From Hexactinellida sp. DTS-2022 (lineage: Eukaryota; Porifera; Hexactinellida): a stretch of DNA of 64,000 nucleotides. Positions 9,301-24,560 of this stretch are shown here, piece by piece; position 1 is the first letter of the stretch; each line of letters opens with the position of its first letter. The notes under the pieces were generated by a model. That model made no database searches and had not been told where the DNA came from. It saw nothing but the letters and a program-made list of their open reading frames with translations. The stretch covers positions 5,540,501-5,604,500 of the forward strand of contig JAPNXP010000012.1 in assembly GCA_028753945.1 (NCBI GenBank), read 5' to 3'. A program made the translations under genes and the position numbers.

Positions 9301-12300
9301 ATGAATGCAAGTGACTCCGGTTAATACGAACTCCGGATAATACGAACATATTTATACGGTCCCCTGGTGTTCCTATTAACAGAGCTCTATTACTGAATAT
9401 CAGCTGTTTAATCGCCCAATAGGAAAGAAGCTTTCCCCAGAGCGAACAGAGACAGTTTACACCGAAGCAGTCACGGTGGAGAAAGTAGAAGAAATATCCT
9501 ACAAACTATCCGTAAACAAACTACAGCGAGAGGAGCCCTACACGTACACACCTCTCCGCCTTAACCTGAACGGACCCACGCCCCCTAACATAGAGATTAT
9601 ACAGACCCTGGGGTACAACCTCTACTTCTGTGAGAGTCTAGAGGACAGCAGACTGGCCGGCGGCTTTAGTGTTAATGTGGCCTGTCAGAGAGTGCTGCAG
9701 GAGGCATTCACAGATCTGTATTATAACATGTGATATGCTATGGACTATGGATAGTTAGGTGTAATTAGACAGTATGTAAATTCAGTGAGGGCATTTACCC
9801 CCTTACCCATGGGACACGAAAATAGTTCCTTATTGAGAGGAGTTTAGTTCCAATTAGTAGAATCTATATGTTTTCCTTATTTGTTGCCGGAGGTCTATGA
9901 AAATAATATCCGATCGATACTATGCATACTAATAGCCGTCCAATCAAAAGTTACCCTACACCAGACTGTCTGCTATTCATTAGCTTATAATACAGAGGGC
10001 TAGGAACACATTTTATTGGCTAATACCCAGGCTTTCATCCAATATTTTTTTTTCTGCGCGCCTAGATTTAGTTAAGGCTCGCTCACACGCGCCTAAATTA
10101 CTCAATTTCTATCCATTTAAGTATATAGGAATAACTCTCGATTTTCGCGCGCCTATAAATTTCCTTCTCCAATTACTTTCCAGCATGTTACCTTACTAAT
10201 GCCTACATAATGTCTATAATGCCTATATTTAATTGGCTACATAATGTCTATAATGCCTATATTTAATTGGCTAGCTATCACCTACCTTGGTACCCGGCCT
10301 CACAGCTGCACACAGAGCACACCAGGTGTCCCCTGTCCCCACAGGAGGGGGAGGTGCCCCCCGTAGCGGTCCCGTTGGAACAGGAACAGGAACATATGGG
10401 GTCCACTTCTATCGTCACCTGTCCAAACCCTACGAATGCGTATGTGACTCTCTGTATCCTGTTGGCCAATGGGAGCTCACACACGTGCTCGTCAAGACTC
10501 ACCTCCACCTATAAATAGGGCGGTTTAAACACAGAACTTTGTTATTATGAACAAGCCCTATGGTCCCAATTTAACAACTTACATAGAGTTTGTATTAAGT
10601 TGAGTTCGCTTATTATAAAGTCTCTATTATGAACAGAATTTTTGGTCCCTTAAAAATATAAAAGTACCTGACTGTACTTAAACAATAAGGAAATACTAGT
10701 TCCTTATAGCTAGGTGTTAGTTTCATATTAACATAACATGGGAGTCCCTATCATAATGCTCAGAGTGTGTAATATAACCATGGATGCTACTCACCACATA
10801 CTCCGCACTTGTGTTATAGCTGACATTATAACAGACCAGTATACTCCCGGCTAACAGCTGATCGCATCTCTTTAGCGTCAGACTAGCCACTATATGTGTG
10901 TCCTGGCTAATTAGGACGGGCGTTATGGTTGTGCTAGATTCCCTGTATGACTCCCTTATGAGGGAGAGCAGACCTGACAGCTGTGACGTCAGAAGCGCAG
11001 CGGAGTTAGTCCGGTTGCCGCCGTATATCAGGTTTGAGACTTGCGAATAGAAATCCCTTACGTCAGCGTCCACTGAGAAGATAAGCACTATGTTCTCCTA
11101 AACACAAACTCTGTAATTATATTGGTCCCTACCAGTCAATTGTACAGTAGAACCTCGTTAGTAGGAACACCAGGGGACCGTCAAATGTGTACTCCTTATC
11201 CGGTATTCGTATTAACCAATATCATTTGTATTGAAAAGGCTTTAAAGGGGACTGAAATAGTGTTCGTATAAACCGTGTTCCTACTAACTATAAACCCTAT
11301 AATCCTATTGGTCTAAATAGCCTATAATCCCATTGGTCTACATAATCCTATAATCCCATTGGTCTATAACCCTATAATCCCATTGGTTGCTATACCTCTA
11401 GAACGGTGCGTATGACTTGTGAGTAGCTCGGGAACATCTCCTCCTTCCCCTCCCCCCTCCCCCTACACCTAAGCTCGTTAGCCGCTATCAGGCCGGCCAG
11501 CCTTCCGTCCAGGGCGAAGTGGAACTCTGCGTCCGTCATAAGCAGGATCATGCGGAGGGCGTCGAACTTACCGCGCCACTCTATGTCGCTCCGACACACC
11601 ATGGATTGGATAAGAGCGTCGAGCGCTCCCTCAGGGGTATCCTATACAGTAGATAGTGTTAAATCCTACATAGTATAGTGTTAAAGTCATACATAGTATA
11701 AAGTGTTATACACAATAGTGTTAAAGATAACTTCGTTAGTACAGTGTATTCGCGTAATAGCAAGTGGCATTTGTATTAAATTTACTTGCTAATTTGGCGA
11801 CTTGCTATTAGAAGACAGAATTAACGTTAAATGCTCGGAACTGAAAATAACTTCCTATTAGAGCAATATTATTGCTTTAGAGGACTTTAAATATATACGT
11901 ATAGATATTAATCTATAATAACCACATATAATTGTGTTTAAATATTCTATTGTAAAAAATATTTGCTGCATAATGTATTAATTACGTAACATAAACGGGC
12001 TTCCTTTTATTATACATTAATGGAACTGAATAATGAACTAGGATTTAGCTTGCAAATTCAGTAAAACCTAATCCGAGACCCGTTGGGATAAGGAAAATTG
12101 TCGGTTCTCCTGAATTCCGGATTATGCAGGTTCTACTGTAACAACATAACGAATTGAATTAAGTACTAGGTATAATTTACTTGCCACAGGTTAATTAACG
12201 TATTGTTAAGAGTGTTTATTTGAGGAGTAAGGCATCGCGTAATAACTAACCAATTCATGCCAAACCCTCAAAGTTCATGCAAAAAAACTTCTAAAGTTCA

Positions 12301-13822
12301 TGAAAAGTTAAAAAAGTTTATGAAAAGTTCATGCAACCTCTTAAAAGTTGCTAAATCTATGAACTTTACTAACGAATCCTAGCAAAAACTTATTTAACAG
12401 GTTATAAACAAGGTCGCTTCGTAAAAGAGTAATCAGTAGCGAAGCGACCGAGACCGAAGGGCTCGTATTTATACAGATTGCAACCATTGGACGGACCAAT
12501 CAGATCAGAGAGAAGATTAGACACTCTACATATATAGTTTCAGTACTTCTATCATCATATCCGATGACAGGAGTTCTGACCAATCAGATTTGTTACTGAC
12601 GCCACATATTGCCTTATGGTTAACTGAGATATGTACTGGATATGGAACTAACTTGGGAACCCGCCTAATTGGGACACGCTACTGGAACTAAGTACTACAG
12701 TGACTCCGCTTAATAGAGCCACCTCGGGACCAGGTTGTTTTGACCCCATTAAGCGGAGAAATCTATTTACCGATAATATTTTAAGCCAAACTGTCATTCC
12801 GTCTTATAAATCCTGTGAAATTTTGACACGATTAAGCGGAGACCGATTAACCGGTGCTCTATTAAGCGGAGTTGACTGTAAGTATGGAACTAACTTGGGA
12901 ACCCCGCCTAATTGGGACAAGCTGGAACTAACTATACTAGTATCTAATAATATAGATGGTACTTGCTTTGATAAAGCAACATTAATTGCAATCAGTGTAT
13001 TATACAGCCATTTGTAAATACGCTCCTAATCCTGGTCTTAACCAATTTTCATACGCCTAAATCACAAATTAATGTATAGTAGAGGATTCCGGATTTTCGA
13101 GCTCCTAAATTAAAATTTTCCAAAAATCATCCTCCAAAGGAGCGTCTCGGCTCCTGGATAATTCCTTATTGGAACTACAAGTGGAACTAACTTACTTGGT
13201 TGTTCGATATTGTAACTGTGTTGATATTGGTTTGGAACTGAGCCAGGTTGGTTGTCAGGGGCTGTACGTTATGGAATGCATCAGCAGAATGTGTACTGTC
13301 AGCCAAATTCACGAAAGGGGAAATTCGTTTCTCCACAAAAGTTCCGAACCCCAATCTTGAATCGGAAGTGAGATTGGTTACGGATTCTAACAGTTCCCCT
13401 GCCGCATTTTGTGCCAATTGAAGGAAGGCACTCATTGAATTACTTATGTCCATTAGGATATACAAATCCAATGGGAAATCCCTTTGTGGGGTCACTTTTA
13501 TGCTCACATTTTGTACCGTTTGTGTTCGTAATTTCATTGAGTACTTAGTTGGGTTCAATTGGGGTGTGTTCCCCATTGGAACAGGGGGCGTGCTCTTGGG
13601 GTTCACTATTTTATCGGCCGGACAGTTTGCGGTTAATAGGGCCTCGGGTTTGTCACATAGGGGGCGAATTCCGTTTGGTGTCAGATAAAATGGTCGATGA
13701 TCGCACCACGCACATGCCAATGTGGAACTAATGCAGTCATCACAAGTGGTAAACACCCTACAACTTTCCTGTGATACCACAGAATGTAAACACAAACAAA
13801 TAAATACAAACAACACTCTCAT
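6346..13822 (-). CDS. Integrin beta subunit, five exons
   Basis: Exons 13822-13196, 11641-11396, 11097-10795, 10508-10286 and 7412-6346 join in phase to about 821 residues, the usual size. Order: signal peptide (1-17), PSI domain with its cysteines, hybrid/beta-I domain with the metal-ion (MIDAS) motif DISNS, a second beta-I block beginning DTPEGALDA, cysteine-rich I-EGF modules (CSCSCSNG onward), a membrane segment (WWYFLIGAIAITVFIG) and a short tail. The tail has the salt-bridge/FAK-type region KFEKE and two NPxY motifs (NPAY, NPIY) for talin and kindlin binding. Donors are GTAAGT, GTATAG, GTGAGT and GTAGGT. The protein should pair with an alpha subunit as a matrix receptor; the laminin-like gene at 56213 is a possible ligand class. 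Intron 4 (7413-10285) contains the MNAT1 gene on the other strand. Which beta paralogue this is cannot be said. Confidence 0.93.
7527..7705 (+). repeat. Dispersed element, second copy inverted at 38696-38923
   Basis: In integrin intron 4. Shares long blocks with the reverse complement of 38696-38923: a TATTTATACTTTTCGTGCTA block, the GCAGGTGTTATTCTCTGTAT block, and the GAATTAGTTTTTTATTTT block. The copy at 38.8 kb has an extra insert. No terminal repeats recognised. Confidence 0.65.
7910..8080. mobile_element. MITE, TTCGC/AATAGCAAG family
   Basis: Terminal inverted repeats CAGTGGTGTTCGCCTAATAG and its degenerate complement (ATTAGGCGAACACTACT). The same family occurs at 11742-11880 (partial), 25117-25284, 29468-29638 and 56606-56757. 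It ends 26 bp upstream of the MNAT1 start codon, so it probably lies in the MNAT1 5' UTR or promoter. Confidence 0.75.
8107..9733 (+). CDS. MNAT1: MAT1, CDK-activating kinase assembly factor, nested in an integrin intron
   Basis: Three exons, 8107-8474, 8877-9073 and 9423-9733, join in phase to 291 residues (human about 309). The N-terminal RING finger is clear (CPQC, then NECGHKMCENC, then CPECG), followed by NKREEDF and EEYNDYLEKVEE as in the family. Exon 2 is a charged coiled coil, and the C-terminal block (LAGGFSVNVACQRVLQEAF) is the part that contacts CDK7 and cyclin H. The protein assembles the CAK module of TFIIH. It lies wholly inside integrin beta intron 4, on the opposite strand. 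A MITE (8617-8787) sits in its intron 1 and a pogo-type remnant in intron 2. Junctions: GACAG|GTATTC, CTAG|GTACC, ACGG|GTGAGT, ATAG|GAAAG. Confidence 0.93.
8617..8787. mobile_element. Pogo/Tigger-type MITE (CAGTAGAACCTCG family)
   Basis: Starts CAGTAGAACCTCGCTAGTAG after TA and ends with a degenerate complement closing in ACTG before TA. Many relatives occur: 11145-11288, 14297-14464, 15007-15178, 18755-18849 (partial), 24060-24150 (partial), 28413-28569, 30568-30709, 41036-41198, 46565-46686 (partial), 48852-48960 (partial), 49232-49385. CAGT-type ends and TA target sites fit the Tc1/mariner-pogo group. In MNAT1 intron 1. Confidence 0.8.
9734..10285. other. Integrin intron 4 sequence downstream of MNAT1
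   Basis: No gene. Holds GCGCGCCTA-rich words (10040-10160) shared with 20260-20350 and 55310-55410, and a tandem duplication of TATAATGCCTATATTTAATTGGCTA-like units at 10206-10275. Confidence 0.6.
10527..10675. mobile_element. MITE, ATGAACAAGCCCTATGG family
   Basis: In integrin intron 3. Nearly the same sequence occurs at 28682-28850, where both ends (CAGTCATGTCTGC and CTGACTG) are visible, and partly at 17960-18040 and 28020-28075. Ends of the CAGT/ACTG type. Confidence 0.6.
11145..11288. mobile_element. Pogo-type MITE, right end eroded
   Basis: Begins CAGTAGAACCTCGTTAGTAG and runs to GTGTTCCTACTAAC, lacking the last bases of the right end. In integrin intron 2, directly upstream of short tandem CCTATAATCCCATTGGT units (11300-11385). 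Confidence 0.75.
12698..12878. mobile_element. MITE, CTCCGCTTAATAGAGCC family
   Basis: Ends CAGTGACTCCGCTTAATAGA and GCGGAGTTGACTG are inverted repeats; TA follows on the right. Relatives: 16727-16847 (left end lost), 18138-18320, 25299-25391 (partial), 47430-47597, 61786-61965 (partial). The CAGT...ACTG ends suggest pogo-type mobilisation. Confidence 0.8.
12996..13156 (-). repeat. Dispersed GAGACGCTCC repeat, inverted copy
   Basis: Reverse complement resembles 24398-24560 and 31410-31583 through the words GAGACGCTCC, GGAGGATGATTTTTGG, AATTTGTGATTTAGGCGTATG and AATGGCTGTATAAT. Three copies in the window define a family of about 165 bp. Class unknown. Confidence 0.7.
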
Positions 13823-13853
13823 TTACTTTCGTTCATAATGTACCATTTCAATA

Positions 13854-13863
13854 TATTTATATA
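13854..13863 (-). promoter_or_regulatory. Possible TATA box of the integrin beta gene
   Basis: TATATAAATA on the minus strand about 32 bp upstream of the ATG. If used, the 5' UTR would be very short, so this is tentative. Confidence 0.3.
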
Positions 13864-14505
13864 CTCAGCAGTAAATTGACTGTTCGGCCTAATCGAATTG
13901 AAATAGGTTAATTAGCAAATTCCTTATTAATAGTTCCATAACTTAGAAGGTTATAGTTTCAGTTCTTATCTCACACTTGCTCCTAAACAGATCATAGACG
14001 GCTGTCAAGTGGTTAGAGTGTCCTATTCCGAATAAGTGGCAGAATTAATGGCTGCCTGATAATGCCATTTATGAGTGACACACGATTATGAAATGGAATT
14101 TCTCGTTATAAGAATCTCGATATTAGATTACCTAAACTGTCTACTAATATAGTACAATATAATATGCTTAGAATCAGGTCAATTAGTGGCATCATTGTGT
14201 CGCTAAATTAAACCACATACCAGCTATAATATTATTTGTGTCATAGAATAGATTATGTATGTATTACCGGAACATTATATTATTAACGAGAATATACAGT
14301 AGACTCGTTATTAGGAACACCAGGGGACCGTCTTAATATGTTCGTATTATCCGGAATTCGTATTAACCGGAGTCACTTGCATATTAGTATTGGCTAGGGG
14401 AATTAAACCTTGTACTCCTTAACCGATATTTCCCTTATCCGTGTCCCTACTAACAGAGTCTACTATACTATACAACAACAACAACAACAACAACAACAAG
14501 TGATA
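13864..14505. other. Spacer between integrin beta and SDHAF2
   Basis: AT-rich; contains a pogo-type MITE (14297-14464) of the variant with GGAGTCACTTGCAT, followed by an AAC microsatellite (14465-14499) just beyond the SDHAF2 stop codon. No gene. Confidence 0.65.
14297..14464. mobile_element. Pogo-type MITE, GGAGTCACTTGCAT variant
   Basis: Begins CAGTAGACTCGTTATTAGGA after TA and ends ACAGAGTCTACT. The same variant, with a middle reading CGGAGTCACTTGCAT, occurs at 30568-30709 and in part at 46565-46686. Confidence 0.75.
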
Positions 14506-14889
14506 TTATTGGACATGGAACAGTTCCTTGTTTAGTTCGGGTTGAGAGTTTCTAACTTCCCTCATCCGATTCTGTGTGTGTTCCCTAAGCAGCCTCATGA
14601 CGTCATTATCGTATTTAGGCGGGACATCCTCCTTTCCCGTAGCCCAGTAATAAATAGACCAATCGTCTGCTTCGGAATTAATCAGCTGATCGTATAGGCA
14701 CAGCTGGGATTCATTGAATGTATTTAGGAATCTGTCTACAAATGTTGACAAAATGAGACCGTTTTCGAGTGTCCCTCTCTTCCTACTTTGGTATACCAGA
14801 CGGGACTTAAGGGGACACTTTGTGGCAGTGCTGATTGGGCGAATTATTAATCTCATTTTGTACACAAGTGGCACAAGTGGCACAAACAT
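14506..14889 (-). CDS. SDHAF2: Succinate dehydrogenase assembly factor 2 (intronless)
   Basis: 127 codons. The family signature is plain: YQSRKRGTLENGLILSTF, then LYDQLINSEADDWSIYYWAT, then MRLLREHTQN. The Sdh5/SDHAF2 family promotes flavin attachment to the SDHA subunit in the mitochondrial matrix. The N-terminus is basic and lacks acids (KMRLIIRPISTATK), suitable as an import signal; the start could be Met 1 (14889) or Met 12 (14856). Residues 2-9 (VPLVPL region) are encoded by tandem copies of GTGCCACTT, a nonamer that recurs elsewhere, so the extra N-terminal residues may derive from a small repeat expansion. Somewhat shorter than human SDHAF2 because of the shorter presequence. Confidence 0.9.
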   Translation of the reverse strand: MFVPLVPLVYKMRLIIRPISTATKCPLKSRLVYQSRKRGTLENGLILSTFVDRFLNTFNESQLCLYDQLINSEADDWSIYYWATGKEDVPPKYDNDVMRLLREHTQNRMREVRNSQPELNKELFHVQ

Positions 14890-15006
14890 TATACCCTATA
14901 TAGCCCTTTATGTAGAGAACACTTTGTTTATAAATGTTATAATAAGAGACAGTGAAAGTTCCTATAACCAACACCTTATAAGGACAGTTCAAAATACCAT
15001 GAGATA

Positions 15007-15178
15007 CAGTGGAACCTCGTTAGTAGGAACACCAAGGGACCTTCAAAATGTGTTCGCCTTATCCGGAATTCGTAAAAACAATATCATTTGTATTGAAAGG
15101 CTTTGAAGGGGACTGAAATAGTGTTCGTATTAACCGGAATTTCGTATTAACCGTGTTCTATAAAGGATAATTATACTG
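15007..15178. mobile_element. Pogo-type MITE
   Basis: CAGTGGAACCTCGTTAGTAG at the left, ATTATACTG at the right, flanked by TA. Same family as 8617-8787. Confidence 0.75.
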
Positions 15179-15334
15179 TAGTTCAATATTCCACTAAATT
15201 GCTTGATAATCATATGTTTAAGGAACAAAGAGAGTATACTATTTGTATTTCTTCACTAATTAATATTCCCAAGAATATTTCTATTAGAATCCCAAACAAG
15301 TTAGTTCTATTCATAAGGTCAGGTGTTCATAAAG

Positions 15335-15486
15335 TGAACTCTCGTTATAACGAAGTGCTTGGGACCTGTAAATCTCTTCGTTATATCCGGATATTCGTTA
15401 TAAGCGGATAATAACTAAAGCATTTAGTGCTCTGGGGGAAATCTCCATTTCGTTATATCCGACTTGGTTATAACGGGAGTTAACTG
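15335..15486. mobile_element. MITE, CGTTATAACGAAGTGCTTGGG family
   Basis: Inverted ends built from CTCTCGTTATAACGAAG and GGTTATAACGGGAG, closing in ACTGTA. Two more copies: 30236-30413 (opposite orientation) and 63833-63989. The ends resemble those of Tigger/pogo elements. Confidence 0.75.
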
Positions 15487-15623
15487 TACTTCATTAATCC
15501 GAAATTTGAATCAGAAAAATTATATAATTAACAGTTATAAGTGTGTTGAGTATAAAATCGTTAACCAATTAAATCTCATTCATACGACCAATCAATTCAT
15601 CAGCTATTACACTACAAATTGGA

Positions 15624-21271
<5,648 letters not shown>

Positions 21272-23671
21272 TTACAGAATAGGTTTCTCCAGCAGAGAAT
21301 AGAACGGGACTATCGGTCTAGAGGTCTGTAGCACCAGCGACCGTCCCAACAGTTCCACACTCTTGTCATACTCTCCCCTCTTCCTATGCACCAACCCCAG
21401 CTCCCTTAGGGCCACGGGTCGCTCCCCCTTTCTCATGGAGACTCTCAGATAATGTTCCCCCTCCTCCACGCGTCCCTCCGCCACTAACAGGGCCCCTAGG
21501 CTCTCCAAGGTGTCAGGGTGCGAGGGGTCTATCGAGAGGGCCGACTCGAAGAGACCCTTTGCCCTCCCCGGGTGTCCGGCGGTCCTCTCCACCTCCCCGA
21601 GGCCCCACAGGACCTGGGCGGACCTGCCCCCTCGCACCTCTCTGAAACAGCTCCTCGCGTCTCCGTACCGTCCGGCAGAGAGGAACACGCGACCCGTCAG
21701 CTGCCAGATGGCCCCTAGAGCGGCCGCCGCCTCTGGGTCTACTCGCGCCCCCTCCCGGGCCCCTGTCCCCCCTTCTGAGGCCCCCCCGCCCGAGGATCCG
21801 CTGCCCAGAGACCCGCTGAAGGAGGAGAGCAGCTCGGGAGGTACCTGCCCCCCGTGTGCCCCCTGCCACACGGCCACACACTGTCGACAGGCCAGCAGTG
21901 CCTCCTCAGGGCCCCGCTCCCGTAGCACCAGTCTCGCCAACAACAGCAACACCTCTGGGGACAGCGGGTGCTCCTTAGAGAGCCGCGAGCAGAGGGAGAG
22001 GGCCCGCGCCCCCTGGCCCTGCGCGGACAGAATCAGCACCAGCAGGAGCCCGCACCGCGGGTCCGAGGGGTCCAGAGAAGTGGCGTGTTGAGCCTCACAA
22101 GTGGCACGACTGAGGTCCCCCTCCCACGCGAACAGACACCCCAGGACCAGCTTGTACTCGTAGGAGCGCGGGTCCCGCTCAGCGGCCCCCTCCAGGTGGC
22201 AGCGGGCGGACAGCAGCCACCTGACCCTCTCAGAGGTGTCGGGGGCCCCCCGGGCCAGCCCCGCCTCCGAGAGGCCGCTCAGAGCGAGCCCCCTCGCCTC
22301 CAGAAGGGGCACACCACAGGACACCAGGTGTCCCGCGTGACGTAGGGATGTTACAGGATCCGACAGGGGGTACAGGGCGAGTTTAGCGGCCAGGACTCGG
22401 GCGGGCAGGAGCCCGGGCCTCTGGGCCAGGAGGGTGTCGAGGGCGCGGGCGGCGAGGCGCCACTTCTCGAGGGACACTAACACCTCTGAGAACTGCAGCC
22501 ACACCAGCTCCGGGGAGAAGAACTGGCGCCTTAATCCCTGCTGCAGCGGGGCGAGCAGAGCTTCTGATTGGTCGGTTAGAGCTAGACACAACAAGTTATA
22601 GACACTCAGGGCTAGCGAGTGGGAATCTGCCTCGCGACAGGAGTCCCGCATAGGAATGTCCACACTATCCGGTCTCAGCTTGGGGGTGTCGCAGGGCCCC
22701 ACGGGTCCTGTTTGGGAGCTGGCCTCTAAGGTGTATCCCGTGTCCAGCTCTATCCCGTCCAGGGCTATCTTAAGGAGCAGCACCGCCTCCTCGCGTGGCG
22801 TGTGTGGCTCCACAAGTGGCACAAGTGGCACAAGTGGCTCGAGGAGGGAGAGGGAGTGCCTGTTGGCCTCGTAGCTCTCGGACCAGCTGCTGTTCTCTGC
22901 GCGGGCTGGGAACCGCAGGAGGAGAATTCGCGCCAGGGAAACAGCTGACCGGAGTCGCACCCCCCGGGCCAGGAATCTGGAACTGACCACCAACACCTGT
23001 CTCAGGTCCGACAGGGACGGGAACAGGTCCTCCTGGGAGGAGAGGACACTTTGTGCCAGCAGCTCGGGCACCCGCGCCACCTCTGGCAGGAAGAGAGTCT
23101 CCAGACACCTGGCCCCTCGACCCCCCCGGCCCCGGGCGTCCCGCAGAGCCTGGTAGCCGGCTATGGCCCGCGCCGCGGTCTGCAGGGCCTTGGTGCTGTA
23201 GTAGAGGCGCCGGTGGGGCCTGGGGTGCGAGAGGGCAGAGAGGGCGTACCCCTCTGCCAGGAGGCGCTGGTGAGGGGGCGACAGGTCGGGGGGCGTGTCC
23301 GGGAATATCTGGGACAGGAGGGTCAGACTCTCCTCTCGGGAATCCCTTCGGAACAGGAGGATAGCGTGTAGGAGCTTAGCCTGGTGGAGAGTGGCACTGT
23401 CGAGCGATTCGCTAGCGAGAAGTGGATCTAGGAACTGGGAGACATTCTCAGAGAGCCGCTTTATCTCCCCTTGCTGGTCCCCTGCCCCGCTGGGAGCGGG
23501 AGAGAACCCCCTCAGCAACACCTCCGCCTTGAAGAGGGCCTCCGCCCCCTCCTCGGTCCGCTTGGAGGCGCCGCGGGGGAGGGAGAGGGTACCCGAGGGA
23601 TCGAACTCGAACCTTAGCAGGTCCCGCTCCTCACGGGCACTCAGCTTCCTGGCCTTGCCTACCTGTGCCAT
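21272..23671 (-). CDS. TTC7: Tetratricopeptide repeat protein 7 (intronless, GC-rich)
   Basis: 799 codons in one exon. TPR helices are recognisable, best in the C-terminal third (WGLGEVERTAGHPGRAKGLF; SLGALLVAEGRVEEGEHYL; ELGLVHRKRGEYDKSVELL). Assignment to TTC7 rests on overall order, EEALLLLKIALDGIEL-like and GPEEALLACRQCVAVW segments, and the end SRPIVPFYSL, which corresponds to the conserved C-terminus of TTC7. TTC7 with EFR3 and FAM126 holds PI4KIIIalpha at the plasma membrane. The central region has a Gly/Ser-rich insert (about 620-645). The coding sequence is strikingly GC-rich and throws long antisense frames. Residues near 285 (EPLVPLVPLVEP) are encoded by tandem GTGCCACTT nonamers. 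The vertebrate genes have many introns; here there are none. Confidence 0.82.
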   Translation of the reverse strand: MAQVGKARKLSAREERDLLRFEFDPSGTLSLPRGASKRTEEGAEALFKAEVLLRGFSPAPSGAGDQQGEIKRLSENVSQFLDPLLASESLDSATLHQAKLLHAILLFRRDSREESLTLLSQIFPDTPPDLSPPHQRLLAEGYALSALSHPRPHRRLYYSTKALQTAARAIAGYQALRDARGRGGRGARCLETLFLPEVARVPELLAQSVLSSQEDLFPSLSDLRQVLVVSSRFLARGVRLRSAVSLARILLLRFPARAENSSWSESYEANRHSLSLLEPLVPLVPLVEPHTPREEAVLLLKIALDGIELDTGYTLEASSQTGPVGPCDTPKLRPDSVDIPMRDSCREADSHSLALSVYNLLCLALTDQSEALLAPLQQGLRRQFFSPELVWLQFSEVLVSLEKWRLAARALDTLLAQRPGLLPARVLAAKLALYPLSDPVTSLRHAGHLVSCGVPLLEARGLALSGLSEAGLARGAPDTSERVRWLLSARCHLEGAAERDPRSYEYKLVLGCLFAWEGDLSRATCEAQHATSLDPSDPRCGLLLVLILSAQGQGARALSLCSRLSKEHPLSPEVLLLLARLVLRERGPEEALLACRQCVAVWQGAHGGQVPPELLSSFSGSLGSGSSGGGASEGGTGAREGARVDPEAAAALGAIWQLTGRVFLSAGRYGDARSCFREVRGGRSAQVLWGLGEVERTAGHPGRAKGLFESALSIDPSHPDTLESLGALLVAEGRVEEGEHYLRVSMRKGERPVALRELGLVHRKRGEYDKSVELLGRSLVLQTSRPIVPFYSLLEKPIL

Positions 23672-24397
23672 CTAATAGCTGATATATTGAACCTCGTTAG
23701 TACGGACACGGTTATAGGAAATTCCGGGTAATACGAATACTATTCAGTGAAAACACTAATAGGTGTCCAAAAATTAGATTTCAACAAAATATTGAGTTTT
23801 CAATTGGACTGTTTTCAGTAATTTGCATGGATTATAATTTATAAATTAAATTAGAACACGGACACGATTAATACAAATACTATTCGGTCCCCTTCAAATC
23901 CATTTCACTACACCAGGTATAAGAACATCGTCGGGAACTGCATATAATGTTCTTATAACCGATGTAAATTATATAGGGGTATATGACAACCGTTTTCCAG
24001 TACAATGTTATTATATCTGGCATGTTCATATAACCCGTGTTCTTATATCTGGCAATGTACAATGATATTGGGTATTACGAATTCCGGATAAGGCGAACAT
24101 TTTTACGGTCCCCTGGTGTTCCTACTAACGAGGTTCTACTGCACACAGGTTATAACTTGTAATTAGCATTGTTCGTAGAGCGTCTCTAGTTTTACTTAAA
24201 AAAGGGTTTTCTTAGGATTCAGATAGTCCAAATGGAAACTGGCACAACCCATTATAAAGCATTTATTATTTAGCTTATACGTACTCTCTAATTTCACGCT
24301 CTTTAGCCATTTTGTAATACAAAAAATGTGTCTGTCATAAGTGTCCCCTTGGAAGAGTTCCCTAACGTTTGATGTCCCTAAGGTGTACACTGTACAG

Positions 24398-24560
24398 GAG
24401 TGCGAGACGCTCCTTTTGGAGCATGATTTTTGGAAAATTTGAATTTAGGAGGCGAAAATTTGGAATTTTCTCCTATACCGTAACATTAATTTGTGATTTA
24501 GGCGTATGGAATTTGGATCAGACCAAGATCGTATTTACAAATGGCTGTATATACATTGCA
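24398..24560 (+). repeat. Dispersed GAGACGCTCC repeat
   Basis: Closely similar to 31410-31583 (same strand) and to the reverse complement of 12996-13156. Words: GCGAGACGCTCC, GGAGCATGATTTTTGGAAA, TACCGTAACATTAATTTGTG. Confidence 0.75.

Larger units (their letters stand above)
11642..13195. other. Integrin beta intron 1 with repeat elements
   Basis: 1.55 kb. Contains a partial TTCGC/AATAGCAAG element (11742-11880), a CTCCGCTTAATAGAGCC element (12698-12878) and an inverted copy of the GAGACGCTCC repeat (12996-13156). A block near 12250-12360 has repeated AAAGTTCATG words. No gene seen. Confidence 0.7.
14890..15623. other. Spacer between SDHAF2 and PRPF40 with two MITEs
   Basis: Holds a pogo-type MITE at 15007-15178 and a TTATAACGAAG-type element at 15335-15486. 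The short open frames here lie in these repeats. No gene. Confidence 0.65.

Noticed and set aside
21510-22345. Long open frames on the plus strand opposite TTC7 (up to 193 codons)
   Set aside because: They are antisense shadows of a GC-rich coding strand, with Pro/Arg/Ser-rich composition and no domain, whereas the minus frame has TPR repeats over 799 codons.
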